Below are positions 1 through 8,069 of a DNA stretch of 64,000 nucleotides, one piece after another. The notes beneath the pieces were generated by a model that saw nothing but the letters and a program-made list of their open reading frames with translations, made no database searches and had not been told where the DNA came from. Source of the DNA: Pseudomonas paralactis (GTDB lineage: Bacteria > Pseudomonadota > Gammaproteobacteria > Pseudomonadales > Pseudomonadaceae); NCBI RefSeq assembly GCF_001439735.1, contig NZ_JYLN01000002.1, positions 310,001 through 374,000 on the forward strand, given 5' to 3'. The translations under genes and the position numbers were made by a program. The stretch's first letter is position 1. The number at the start of each line of letters is the position of its first letter.

Positions 1-534
1 CGTACCTGCCTTGTTCGAATACTCATCGAACGCACTGTTAGCGCCCTGACGCCAGTCATCAAGCAGCTGCGTCATTTCGGCGAAGTTGCTCTTTACCTGC
101 CGGGCCTTTGCATCGTCCAAAAACGCCATCGCCGCTTCGTCACCCGAAGGCGTGGGTACAGCCTCTGCGTATGGCCCACCCACTGGAAACGTCAGCCCCG
201 CCCGCTCGGTGTAACTGGACTGCGCATCCAACGCGCCAACAAAATCATTCTGCGCCCCCTGGCTCTGCTTGAGCACTTGCACCAGTTGCGCATTTTTCTG
301 GATAAATTTTTCCGCCGCATCCGTGGCCGGGTCATAGGCCCGTTGAAAGCCCTTGAACTGGCCGGACGTGACCTGTAGCGCCGCTGCGGCAGAGGCGCTG
401 ACCTTTTTACCGGCGTCCTCGATCTTCTGCTGCATCTCGCGCAGGCTGTTTTCGGTAATCCGTGACGCCTTCGCCAGGGCCTGCTCCAGGCTGCCGAGGT
501 TGAGCGTCAGATTACCCTGGGTAGCAGTTGCCAT
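1..534 (-). CDS. F-type tailocin tape measure protein, N-terminal part (cut by window edge)
   Basis: The open frame starts at ATG 534-532 (MATATQGNLTLNLGSLEQ) and runs off the left edge with 178 codons visible. The N-terminal stretch is helical and rich in Ala, Gln and Lys, as in lambda gpH-type tape measure proteins, which set tail length and line the tail lumen. The assignment rests mainly on position: it directly follows a tube gene and a G/T-type chaperone pair, the lambda order V-G-T-H, and the order at the start of the P. aeruginosa F-pyocin. A minor tail protein is possible but less likely. The C-terminal two thirds or more is missing from the window. Confidence 0.72.
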   Translation of the reverse strand, partial: MATATQGNLTLNLGSLEQALAKASRITENSLREMQQKIEDAGKKVSASAAAALQVTSGQFKGFQRAYDPATDAAEKFIQKNAQLVQVLKQSQGAQNDFVGALDAQSSYTERAGLTFPVGGPYAEAVPTPSGDEAAMAFLDDAKARQVKSNFAEMTQLLDDWRQGANSAFDEYSNKAGT

Positions 535-596
535 AGGTTTCTCCGGGTCATGGATAAAACCCGTCGAAACGGGTTTCAAGGAAAGTGGCGTCGTCC

Positions 597-851
597 TTAA
601 CGCCACTCGTTCATCGCACGTTCGAGCGACACACCCCGGCGCAGCTCATGAGGCATGAAGTCAATCATCTCGGCCGTGCCGCCGCCCAGCCGGTGGGTCT
701 GCAGCGCTATCAACGCGCTGCCCGCCTCCAGCCGCCTACCGGCGTGCAGGGAGCCATATCGGTCGATATAGCGCCCCCAGGCCAGGGCTTCTTGATAGGT
801 CATGCGTTCCTTGGCTTCGGCGATCGTCCGGCCGCCCACTCCGTTCAGCAC
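597..851 (-). CDS. F-type tailocin tail assembly chaperone, T-like
   Basis: Small 84-residue frame starting at GTG 851. The segment TIAEAKERMTYQEALAWGRY resembles the lambda minor tail protein T family. The frame stays open upstream to 917, so it overlaps the end of the preceding chaperone gene (stop at 881) in the -1 frame. This suggests it may be made mostly as the extension of a G-T frameshift fusion, as in lambda, rather than from its own weak GTG start. I see no canonical slippery heptamer in the 37-nt overlap, so the mode of expression is open. Confidence 0.65.
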   Translation of the reverse strand: MLNGVGGRTIAEAKERMTYQEALAWGRYIDRYGSLHAGRRLEAGSALIALQTHRLGGGTAEMIDFMPHELRRGVSLERAMNEWR

Positions 852-880
852 CAGTTCGTGCCAGAACTCATCGGCAGCCG

Positions 881-1231
881 TCAGCTCTTTACGCCGCCAC
901 CCTGGGTGCCATTGACCTCATTGACTGCATTGAGGATCACAAACCCCAATGACGGCTCAAGGCCGAACGCATCGTCGTAACTCAGAGCTTCATCACCCTC
1001 GGCACCCAGCGACACTGACGCGGCGAGATAGCTGGCGTTGCGGCTCTGTGCTGACTCGCCTTGACTGAACAGACGCTCGATCACGCCGAAGGACTGGCGG
1101 CGAATGTGCAACGTGAACGTGTCAGTCACTTGCTTGCCGGTCTTGCTGTCCAGGTGCGTCCAGCTGATGTCTTTCTTCACCGGCTGGGCATCGACGATGC
1201 CGCCCTTGGCTTTCAGTTGTTTGAGGTTCAT
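881..1231 (-). CDS. F-type tailocin tail assembly chaperone, G-like
   Basis: 116 residues from ATG 1231 (MNLKQLKAKGGIVDAQPVKK). It lies immediately after the tube gene with an 8-bp gap and before the T-like frame, which is where lambda gpG sits. It contains a beta-rich core (FTLHIRRQSFGVIERLF) and a segment listing surface-exposed Ser/Asn residues, as in small tail chaperones that coat the tape measure during assembly. No catalytic motif is expected. Family assignment is by size, position and similarity of layout to F-pyocin; moderate certainty. Confidence 0.65.
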   Translation of the reverse strand: MNLKQLKAKGGIVDAQPVKKDISWTHLDSKTGKQVTDTFTLHIRRQSFGVIERLFSQGESAQSRNASYLAASVSLGAEGDEALSYDDAFGLEPSLGFVILNAVNEVNGTQGGGVKS

Positions 1232-1239
1232 GGCGTCTC

Positions 1240-1731
1240 TCAGGCTTTCTTGATCCAGGCGCTGGCGCCAGTGCGTTGGATGGTGACGGTAGTGGTCACG
1301 ACTGCGTTCAGTGCGAAGTTGAACGGGAAGTCCGATACGTAGCCGTCAAAGGTGAACCAGGTGCGGGTTGCCGGCAATTCAAAGCCATCGCCCTTGGCGT
1401 TGACGGTCGGCAGCACGTCCTTGCCATCGGACCAACCCACGGCCCACTTCACGCCGGTATCGCCCTTGGCTTCAGACAGCTGGTGCAGGCGGATATGGCT
1501 GGCGTTGGTCGGGTCGGCGTTCAGGCCCAGGCTCGCCGTGCCAGGGGTGCGCAAACCTTTCTTGTAGCTGCGTTCTTCGGCGTTGAGGCTGGTGTCTTCA
1601 ATCTGCTCGGCCGGCGCGCCACCCGGTTCAAACGAAGTGGCGTGCTCGACTTCCAGCACGGTATAGGGCCCGGTGCCGGAGACCGGCGGAACGAGGGCGA
1701 AAATCTGGGTACCTTGGGTAAGAATCGACAT
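1240..1731 (-). CDS. F-type tailocin major tail tube protein (lambda gpV-like)
   Basis: The best start is ATG 1731 ([16 protein letters not shown]), preceded by GGAGAA at good spacing; a longer open frame to 1806 has no convincing ribosome site. The 163-residue product has the pattern of siphophage tube subunits: a short N-terminal arm, a beta-sandwich core and a late motif ([20 protein letters not shown]) typical of tail tube proteins. It would polymerise into the non-contractile flexible tube. Its presence beside a separate contractile sheath/tube pair (6395-8067) shows that two different tail types are encoded in one locus. Confidence 0.78.
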   Translation of the reverse strand: MSILTQGTQIFALVPPVSGTGPYTVLEVEHATSFEPGGAPAEQIEDTSLNAEERSYKKGLRTPGTASLGLNADPTNASHIRLHQLSEAKGDTGVKWAVGWSDGKDVLPTVNAKGDGFELPATRTWFTFDGYVSDFPFNFALNAVVTTTVTIQRTGASAWIKKA

Positions 1732-1823
1732 CGAGTGTTCTCCATGAACAATAAAAAACCCGCGAAGGCGGGTTGTGGGGTGCAACGGCTGTGTTGCTGC
1801 GTACAAGGCAGGTCGAGACGGGA

Positions 1824-2021
1824 TCAGGGCGCCGGTTTGCCGTCCAGGTAAGGCGGTGAATTCGGGTCCGGCTCTCGGCTCTTGATCAGGTCGACCAATG
1901 CCTGGTTGCTCTGGGCCAACAGTCGAATGGCCGCGTTGAGCGCCACTTGGCCATCGGTCTGGGTTTGCAGGGCGGCGATCAAACGGTTGATCGCGGCCAA
2001 TTTTTCGTCATTCATAGGCAT
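1824..2021 (-). CDS. Small protein at the R/F module junction
   Basis: 65-residue frame ([20 protein letters not shown]) with an amphipathic helical N-terminal half and a Pro-rich tail. A second in-frame ATG at 2015 is equally well placed behind an AGGA sequence. It sits between gpD of the R-type module and the F-type tube gene, matching in place and size the small gene that opens the F-pyocin module in P. aeruginosa. I do not recognise a domain. No lysozyme gene occurs here, unlike P. aeruginosa where the endolysin lies at this junction. Confidence 0.6.
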   Translation of the reverse strand: MPMNDEKLAAINRLIAALQTQTDGQVALNAAIRLLAQSNQALVDLIKSREPDPNSPPYLDGKPAP

Positions 2022-2075
2022 CCTGGTTCCTGTAGCGAGTCAGTGGTGAGCGTGCGCAACGTGCAACGGTGACGA

Positions 2076-3086
2076 TCAAGACGCCAACCCACCAGCCATG
2101 ATCGAACTGCGATACCCCGTCGCCGGGTCGCCAACGTGGGTCACTTTGGTAATCGACCAGCGCCCCTGCATGTACACAGGCCAGGTGTCATCCAGCACCA
2201 GCAACCCTTCGGCTGCCAGCAACGGGTTGCCTGGGCAATCGATCTGTAACTTCAAGCCTTCACGGCCCACGCGGCGCAGTTCACCTTCGGCCACGGCGCG
2301 GGCTTCGGCTTCGTTCTGGCAAGGCTGGCGCAAGGTCTTGAATGGGGCTATTCCGATCTGGACCACACGCTGTTTGCCTGCAGCGGCGTCCCACCAGCTG
2401 ACGCGGCTGCCCATGTATTTGGAGCGCGATTTTTCATCAAGCTTGGCGGTGATAAAGGCCTGGTTTCCCGGGCGGTTATCGTGTGTCACGGACAGCTTTA
2501 CTTCGGGCAGCAACTGGCCGGTGAGTGACTTGGCCTGCCCCGCTTCGGCCAGCACATAAAGCTCGTTGAACGGCTTGGTGACCGCGTTGTAACGCTTGGC
2601 CAAGCGGGTGATAAAGGCCATGTCGCTTTCGTTGGACTGGTCGATATGCTCGATCGCAATACCGTCCAGCGTGGGTGCCACACGCGGCGAAAAGCCGTGG
2701 CGGCTGACCAGTTGCCGGAACAATGCGCCCAGGGTGGTCGGCCCATGACTGGCGGAACGGCGCTGGCGGTAGCCGCTTTTATCCGTCCCGCTGAAGGGTG
2801 CGGCGGTGGCCACGATCATCAGGCGCATTGGAAAGAGCACCGGGGTTCGTTGGGTGACGACAAATTCGCCTTTTTCCACCAGGCCGGTTTCCTGATAGCC
2901 GACGCGCAGGCCGATCTTGCCACTGAGGCTGGGCAAGCCTTCCAACCCTTCGATGTTGAGGGTCAGCTCCAGGCGATCGGTCTCGATGCCTGCGGCGTCG
3001 GTGTGGCTCCAGTGCATCAGGCGTTGATTGAGCAGCGTCGCATTGGCGCCATAGAACTCCACGATCGGGGTGAATCCCTGTGCCAT
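2076..3086 (-). CDS. R-type tailocin baseplate hub protein (P2 gpD / late control D family)
   Basis: 336 residues from ATG 3086. The sequence matches the gpD family that forms the hub at the base of the tube, related to T4 gp27: an N-terminal beta domain (MAQGFTPIVEFYGANATLLN), then the conserved Ser-Asn-Glu-Ser-Asp-Met-Ala-Phe-Ile region near residue 150 and a C-terminal beta-rich domain with VLDDTWPVYMQGRWSITKV. Length is usual for the family. It follows gpX closely, as in P2 and R-pyocins, and ends the recognisable R-type module. Confidence 0.9.
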   Translation of the reverse strand: MAQGFTPIVEFYGANATLLNQRLMHWSHTDAAGIETDRLELTLNIEGLEGLPSLSGKIGLRVGYQETGLVEKGEFVVTQRTPVLFPMRLMIVATAAPFSGTDKSGYRQRRSASHGPTTLGALFRQLVSRHGFSPRVAPTLDGIAIEHIDQSNESDMAFITRLAKRYNAVTKPFNELYVLAEAGQAKSLTGQLLPEVKLSVTHDNRPGNQAFITAKLDEKSRSKYMGSRVSWWDAAAGKQRVVQIGIAPFKTLRQPCQNEAEARAVAEGELRRVGREGLKLQIDCPGNPLLAAEGLLVLDDTWPVYMQGRWSITKVTHVGDPATGYRSSIMAGGLAS

Positions 3087-3095
3087 ACCGCCTCC

Positions 3096-3308
3096 TTAAT
3101 CCCAGGCCAGGACGGGACGCACCGCGGCCGGCCTGGCTTGCATCTCAGGCACAATCACCCATACACCTGCGGGCAGTACCGGGCCGTATTCGGCGAGTTC
3201 AGGGTTCAAGCGCCAGAGGGTTTCTTCCGCCGCGTCATCGCAACGCCCCAATTCGCGGTAAAGCAACAGGTTGACCGAATCACCGGCAATACTTCGCACT
3301 CTACGCAT
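3096..3308 (-). CDS. R-type tailocin tail protein X (LysM-like)
   Basis: 70 residues from ATG 3308, chosen over an upstream Met at 3329 because GGAGGAA precedes it at good spacing. The sequence (SIAGDSVNLLLYRELGR, then ETLWRLNPELAEYG and VIVPEM) is the short LysM-like fold of P2 gpX, a baseplate/hub-associated protein. The start overlaps the end of gpU by 8 bp, indicating coupled translation. Gene order U-X-D is that of P2-like tails. Confidence 0.88.
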   Translation of the reverse strand: MRRVRSIAGDSVNLLLYRELGRCDDAAEETLWRLNPELAEYGPVLPAGVWVIVPEMQARPAAVRPVLAWD

Positions 3309-3684
3309 TGACGAATTCCTCCAGTTCAAGGGTCCAGGTCATGACCATGGCAGTGCCGTCATCGATCACATGGCTCTGGTTTTCCACCACCGCATTGATC
3401 CGCCACTGGCCCCAGTTACGGCCGATGCCATCGACCAGCGGCAACGGCGCCCGCGCATTTTGCAGAGCGCGCAATTCGTCCAGGCGTTGCATACCGACGG
3501 CGTACATGGCGGTGCCGCTGAACGTGAGTTTTTCCAGCTTCTGGCCGTTCTGGCGCGACTGCGGTTTGCTGGCAATGATCGCCAGGTCACTCCAACCGCC
3601 GTCGCTGTTGCGCATCAGCGACGAATAGGCAAAACCTCGGGACAAGCCAAAAATAAAGTCGCCCAGCACCATTTGTTGTCGCAT
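3301..3684 (-). CDS. R-type tailocin tail protein U (P2 gpU-like)
   Basis: 127 residues from ATG 3684, with AGGAGG six bases upstream. The sequence (MRQQMVLGDFIFGLSRGFAY, later QNGQKLEKLTFSGTAMY and a W-rich C-terminal half) fits the P2 gpU family, a tail terminator or completion protein. Its ATG overlaps the TGA of the tape measure gene (TGATG), and its own end overlaps gpX, so the three genes are translationally coupled. Confidence 0.87.
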   Translation of the reverse strand: MRQQMVLGDFIFGLSRGFAYSSLMRNSDGGWSDLAIIASKPQSRQNGQKLEKLTFSGTAMYAVGMQRLDELRALQNARAPLPLVDGIGRNWGQWRINAVVENQSHVIDDGTAMVMTWTLELEEFVNA

Positions 3685-5513
3685 CAATCACCTCCTGAAG
3701 GATCGGCCAGGGCCGCGTTGCGCCGGATGCCCAGGGAGTCGGTAACCATCGGCACGCATTGAAACTGCAGGGCCTGGATCACCTGATTGACCACCTGCTG
3801 AGCGTCCGCCGGGTTGACGCCGGTGATCTGGATGCTCGGTGAGAGCGTGACCTGGACGTTGTCTGTTCGCGCGCTGTTGAGCTCTTTACTCAGGGCGTTC
3901 GGCGCAGGCAGACGATCGCTTGAAGCGAACAACTTATCCCCAAGCCAACTGCCTGCTTCGCTGCCGAGCAAGCCACCGATGGCGCCGCCGACTGCGGTGC
4001 CGATACCTGGGAAAACCAGGGTGCCGAGCGCGGCGCCGGCGGACGCCCCGGCCCAGGCGCCACCGGCAGTGCTCAGGCCAGAACCGACAGCCTTGACGTC
4101 ACCAGTGCGCACGCCCTGGATCACATCCACGGCGGTGTCGACGTACTTCAGTGGACCAAGACGGCGGGCGCCGGCCAATCCCAATCTACTCACGGTTCCC
4201 AGCGGGTTGGCAGGCATCTTCAGCGTGCCAGGCAGAGGTTCACGCTTGAAATCGGGAGTATTGGCCGGAGTCGTTACCCGGCTTTCAAAAGGCATGGGGA
4301 TGAGCTTGCGCTCTAGTGCCTCGATCAGCCCGGGGCCTTTGTTCGCGGTCAACGAGCCTGCGGATGGGTTCTTTGCTCGACTGTTCGCCAGCACCTCACG
4401 GGGTTGCAACCGCTGAGCCGGGCCAGCGGCATTCAGGCCTAAAAACGGCGGCGGTAACAACGCTTTTGCATCGCGTTCGAGGCCGCTTAGAATCCTGGCA
4501 AACACACCGCCTTTCCTGCCTGCCGGTGATCGTTTGGTCGAAGCTGTCTTCGGCGCAAGCGGCTGTTTCTTTTGCCTGCTCTGCGCGCTTTGAGGGCTTC
4601 GAGATCTCTGCGGTTTTTGCGAGGACGACTGACGAGAACTCTTTTTCCCCCGGGAGCCCTGCGAGCGCGAACGTCGACTTCCAATCGGGCGCTCAGTTGC
4701 GGTCGCACAGCAGCACGCTTTGTCTTTCTCCGAACCGCCATCCTTGAACAGCTTGCCAACACCGGGGAGCTTACCCAGCGTCGCATCGACCACATTGCCG
4801 GCAACGCGGCTTTTTATCGTGTCTCCCAAACCTGAGAACAGTTCGGTAAACACCGGCGTAACAGCTCCAGCCGTTTTGATCGCGCTCGCCAGAACCGGTG
4901 AGTCTTCAGCGGCGACATTGGCGCTGTCCGTCAGGCTCGTCTTGGCTTTCAGCCAAAGCGATTCTCCCCAAACCGATGTAGCGTCCAGGGTTTTAGAGAA
5001 GCGTTTGCTGCTTTCGCTGGACTCCTCGCGCAGCACCTTGACTGACTTCTCCGAGGTTGCGGATTTGTCGAACTTCAAATAGCTGCCTGAATGCTGCAGC
5101 GCGCTTGCCAGGTCTAGTATCTGGGCGTTGCCCAGGGTCATGGCCTCGCGGATATGGCGTAGATCCTCAGAGGTGCTCGAAGCGGATTCAGACACCGTCT
5201 TCGATTCTGTTCGCTCACCCACATTGGATGAACGCACATCAATTGCCCGCAGCGTCGACAAGGCGGTGTCGAGCGAATCTACACCCTCACGCAATGAGCC
5301 GAGCGACAGTGCCAGTTCATCAAGTTTCAGCGTTGCGTTGGCGAGCGCGGCAACTGTCCCGGACAAGGCCGCCAAATCCGTTGACGGGGGTGGGCTGCCA
5401 ACCGACAACGTGCCTGGGCTGAGGATATCGGCGTCCTGTGCGCCGTTTGTATTGCCGAACGCATCCCGGCCATTCAAGGCGACGGCATATGCGAGCGAAT
5501 AGCTGTTCTGCAT
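3684..5513 (-). CDS. R-type tailocin tape measure protein
   Basis: 609 residues. Position between the frameshifted tail chaperone and gpU identifies it as the tape measure protein that sets R-type tail length. It has a helical N-terminal half (residues about 40-240), glycine zipper-like hydrophobic segments near residues 475-535 (WAGASAGAALGTLVFPGIG) typical of tape measure C-terminal membrane-active regions, and a conserved end. Residues about 265-325 are odd: a Cys-Cys-Cys followed by a Ser/Arg/Lys/Gln-rich low-complexity basic stretch that splits the protein in two. Frame is open throughout, so this is an insertion or linker rather than a visible frameshift. Confidence 0.82.
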   Translation of the reverse strand: MQNSYSLAYAVALNGRDAFGNTNGAQDADILSPGTLSVGSPPPSTDLAALSGTVAALANATLKLDELALSLGSLREGVDSLDTALSTLRAIDVRSSNVGERTESKTVSESASSTSEDLRHIREAMTLGNAQILDLASALQHSGSYLKFDKSATSEKSVKVLREESSESSKRFSKTLDATSVWGESLWLKAKTSLTDSANVAAEDSPVLASAIKTAGAVTPVFTELFSGLGDTIKSRVAGNVVDATLGKLPGVGKLFKDGGSEKDKACCCATATERPIGSRRSRSQGSRGKKSSRQSSSQKPQRSRSPQSAQSRQKKQPLAPKTASTKRSPAGRKGGVFARILSGLERDAKALLPPPFLGLNAAGPAQRLQPREVLANSRAKNPSAGSLTANKGPGLIEALERKLIPMPFESRVTTPANTPDFKREPLPGTLKMPANPLGTVSRLGLAGARRLGPLKYVDTAVDVIQGVRTGDVKAVGSGLSTAGGAWAGASAGAALGTLVFPGIGTAVGGAIGGLLGSEAGSWLGDKLFASSDRLPAPNALSKELNSARTDNVQVTLSPSIQITGVNPADAQQVVNQVIQALQFQCVPMVTDSLGIRRNAALADPSGGD

Positions 5514-5518
5514 CCCGC

Positions 5519-6213
5519 TTACTCCTGTTTAACGCCAAGGCGAGTGATCGCGATGTCGTAGCGGCGCAATGCTTTTCCGGCGTCCCAGTCGAGGATCTCT
5601 GCCTCATTGACCGAGTAGATCAGCGGTACCACATCGAGGATTACTTCGATGTCGCGCTGCGAAAGAAGTCCGCCGGTTGATTTAAAAAATCGTCGATACG
5701 CTCCTGCAGTTCCGTCCAGTCGGGCACGGTCAAGCCGGCCAGGTCGGGGATCATCAGGCCCGTGCAATGGGCAGTGATGAACTCGGCGCGCTCTTTGTTG
5801 GTGGCGAGTTTTTTCATCACTTTGGTGGCGCGCAAGGCGGGTATTTCCAGGGGCAGTTCGGTCAGGGTTCGGCCGGCGGCTTCCAGGGGCAATAGCAGGT
5901 GGACAGGCTGGTCGTGGGTCGTCACGTCCTGTTGTTTCAGGAAGAACGAGGCCGGGCGCGTCGACATTTCGTGTACGTACTGCGCAATGCTCACGTAGTC
6001 CGGGCGCTTGAGTTGGTCGAGCTCTTTTTCCGACAGGCCGGTGGCGAGTTTCGCCAGCTCAAAGAACTGGTCGTCCTCGTCATCACCGGCCCGGGCCAGC
6101 GCGTCTTTTTGCGCGGCGTAGAACAACGGTTTGAGCTGAACCTGCTGGATTGTCGCACCGGTATCGGCGGTGATCGGGGCCAGCAGGGTATGCAACGGTG
6201 GCATCCAGGCCAT
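5519..6213 (-). CDS. Tail assembly chaperone, -1 frameshift long form (P2 gpE+E' type)
   Basis: Predicted fusion made when ribosomes slip -1 at the heptamer T TTT TTA (5689-5683). The first 177 residues come from the frame starting at ATG 6213; after the slip the frame continues as KSTGGLLSQRDIEVILDVV for 54 more residues to the stop at 5519, giving 231 residues. The downstream frame has no credible start of its own. Tail chaperone pairs made by programmed slippage lie directly upstream of the tape measure gene in most long-tailed phages, exactly the position here. Such proteins hold the tape measure soluble during assembly. Production by frameshift is inferred from sequence. Confidence 0.82.
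5641..6213 (-). CDS. Tail assembly chaperone, short form (P2 gpE-like)
   Basis: 190 residues from ATG 6213 (MAWMPPLHTLLAPITADTGA). This zero-frame product terminates at 5641 and would be the abundant form; the long form arises by slippage near codon 177. The N-terminal half carries a conserved acidic block (AGDDEDDQFFELAKLATGLS) and KLATNKERAEFITAHCTGL, typical of phage tail assembly chaperones. It is separated from the tube gene by a REPIN, which may lower its expression relative to the tube and sheath. Confidence 0.82.
   Translation of the reverse strand: MAWMPPLHTLLAPITADTGATIQQVQLKPLFYAAQKDALARAGDDEDDQFFELAKLATGLSEKELDQLKRPDYVSIAQYVHEMSTRPASFFLKQQDVTTHDQPVHLLLPLEAAGRTLTELPLEIPALRATKVMKKLATNKERAEFITAHCTGLMIPDLAGLTVPDWTELQERIDDFLNQPADFFRSATSK
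5683..5689 (-). other. Programmed -1 frameshift slippery heptamer
   Basis: On the minus strand the message reads GAT TTT TTA AAT, so T_TTT_TTA is in the zero frame of the short chaperone. Both P- and A-site tRNAs can re-pair after a -1 slip. Continuing in the -1 frame gives an uninterrupted reading to 5519. The heptamer lies 13 codons before the zero-frame stop, inside the overlap of the two frames. Confidence 0.8.
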
Positions 6214-6274
6214 GGGGCAATTCCTTGTTGAACGGTGTTGAAAAGTGCGAAAAATCTAAACCTGAGCACGGCCT

Positions 6275-6362
6275 CTGTGGGAGCTGGCTTGCCTGCGATG
6301 GCATCCACTCGATACACCAGGGATACCGAGCCGCCTGCATCGCAGGCAAGCCAGCTCCCACC
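6275..6362. repeat. REPIN inside the tailocin operon
   Basis: Two inverted REP copies, TGTGGGAGCTGGCTTGCC at 6276 and its reverse complement ending at 6362, can fold into a long hairpin with a loop of about 38 bases. It lies between the tube gene (ends 6395) and the tail chaperone gene (starts 6213). The same head sequence recurs at 44122 and 53784. A hairpin here would tend to stabilise the upstream tube and sheath message and reduce downstream reading. Confidence 0.88.
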
Positions 6363-6394
6363 TTGACCGTGCTCGCTTCAGATTGCGCTGGCCT

Positions 6395-6901
6395 TTAAGG
6401 CATCAGTACGGCGCGGCGCGCATCGCCAAGAATGTCGACACCGTTCAGTACGAACTTCTGGGTGCGCACGTCGATGTCGATCACCGAAACGCCATTTTCC
6501 AGACGGTTGTAGGTACGGCAGGACAGTTCCAGTGTGGTGGTGGCCTTGTCGCCCATCTTCAGCTTCGCCTCCTCCAGGGATTTGAGCTTGCCGCCCACGG
6601 TGTGGTAGGTGAAGTAGGTTTTGCCATCCTGATCCTGGCCGGCTTCACGCACGTTCAGCAAAATGTCGTCGCCCATGCGCACGCCCAGGGCCAGCATGAT
6701 TTCCGGGCCCGCACCTTGCAGCACCAGCTTGGCATTGAGCACCTTGCCGCTCTTGGCCATTTCCTCGGCGATAAAACGCCCGCCGGACATGGCCTCCATG
6801 TCGAACTCGATCTTCGGCGGGGTGAACTCTTCCACGGTTGCGGACAACGGCAGGCCTTGAAGGGTGGCCGCAATGGCCTGTCTGACTCGATTGGTAAACA
6901 T
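6395..6901 (-). CDS. R-type tailocin tail tube protein (P2 FII-like)
   Basis: 168 residues from ATG 6901, sharing its A with the TAA of the sheath gene (TAATG). The sequence (MFTNRVRQAIAATLQGLPLS, then a beta-rich body ending ILGDARRAVLMP) fits the P2 FII major tail tube family. It forms the rigid inner tube that is driven through the target envelope when the sheath contracts. Sheath followed by tube is the invariant order of P2-like contractile tails. Confidence 0.93.
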   Translation of the reverse strand: MFTNRVRQAIAATLQGLPLSATVEEFTPPKIEFDMEAMSGGRFIAEEMAKSGKVLNAKLVLQGAGPEIMLALGVRMGDDILLNVREAGQDQDGKTYFTYHTVGGKLKSLEEAKLKMGDKATTTLELSCRTYNRLENGVSVIDIDVRTQKFVLNGVDILGDARRAVLMP

Positions 6902-8067
6902 TAGAGAACGTCCTCCAGGAACTGCTCGATGATTTCATCGCGGGCGTTGAGTTGATAAACCATGTGTTCGTTCGGCGCGTAGCGGCCGTAGTCGATGACG
7001 ATGAACCAGGTGCCGTTCTTGTACTTCTCGACGCTGTTCAGCTCCGGGTGCAGGTACACGCTGCCGCCGGGAATGGTTTCGTCGGCCACCAGGGTTTGCA
7101 GCCAGTCGTTGATGCGCTTGACCTCCTGGTCCATGAAGGACTTGGTGAGGTTCTTGGCCATGGCTTTCTGGCCGGCCTTGACCAGCTTGCGGCTGATGGC
7201 ATCTTCCAGGCCGACGTAGCTGATGAACTTGCCGGTGATGGAGCGGTTGCCCAACAGCGAGAAGCCGCCAAGGATGGTGCGGGCGTAGTAGCTCACGCCG
7301 TAGCGGTTGAGCAAGTCACCTTCGGTGGAGGTGTCGAGGATGTTGTACTCGACCACGCGGGAAACGTCCTCGGCGAAGGTCACCTGGTTGCCCGGGCTTT
7401 CCCACTGCTTGACCTTGGCCAATGCGGCGATGGCCAGCGAGGATGGCGACAGGAACACGTTTTTCTTCGCGGCCTTGGAGTACACCGACGGCATGTTGTG
7501 CACCAGCAGGCAACGGTCGAAGCCCAGGTCTGCACCGCCCAGCTCGCCGCTGTACGTCACTTGATCGGCAACGGAAGCGTCCTTGCCATCCAGCACTACA
7601 CGGGCCTTGATGCGCTTGCCGAAGGAGGCGAACTCACCGGCCACGGCCTTGGTGCCAGTGAAGCCTGGAGCGCCGATGATGGTCAGGTCTTCAGGGACGC
7701 TGCTCAAGGCAGCCAGGCCCAGTTTGCGACCGGTGACCGGGTCGTTGCCGCCGATCACATTGTTGATCGTGTCGGCCGGGGTGGCGCCTTCTTCGACGAT
7801 CACGACATAGACCGGCACCTTGACCACTTTGAGGATCTGGTACACCGCCTGGAACAGGGTGCCCGACTCGGTGCCGGTAGGGTCCAGCAGCGCCTGGGTG
7901 GTGAAACTGTTGATGCGAAACGGCGCGTTTTTGGGGATCGACGCATGGGCATTCGGCGCAGTGCCGACCAGGCCGATGACGTTATCGCCAAGGCCACCCA
8001 TGGCCTCGGGGGATTCAGTGGCATTCACAGTGATGCCGTTGTGCTCGAAGTTCAGGACTTCTGCCAT
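6901..8067 (-). CDS. R-type tailocin tail sheath protein (P2 FI-like)
   Basis: 388 residues from ATG 8067. The N-terminal FEHNGITVNATESPEAMGGL, the central domain and the C-terminal signature (NGTWFIVIDYGRYAPNEHMV, then a short acidic tail) match P2 FI/Phage_tail_sheath proteins of about 390 residues. It contracts to drive the tube. Translationally coupled to the tube gene. Its presence makes this module contractile (R-type) in contrast with the lambda-like module at the left edge. Confidence 0.95.
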   Translation of the reverse strand: MAEVLNFEHNGITVNATESPEAMGGLGDNVIGLVGTAPNAHASIPKNAPFRINSFTTQALLDPTGTESGTLFQAVYQILKVVKVPVYVVIVEEGATPADTINNVIGGNDPVTGRKLGLAALSSVPEDLTIIGAPGFTGTKAVAGEFASFGKRIKARVVLDGKDASVADQVTYSGELGGADLGFDRCLLVHNMPSVYSKAAKKNVFLSPSSLAIAALAKVKQWESPGNQVTFAEDVSRVVEYNILDTSTEGDLLNRYGVSYYARTILGGFSLLGNRSITGKFISYVGLEDAISRKLVKAGQKAMAKNLTKSFMDQEVKRINDWLQTLVADETIPGGSVYLHPELNSVEKYKNGTWFIVIDYGRYAPNEHMVYQLNARDEIIEQFLEDVL

Positions 8068-8069
8068 GG

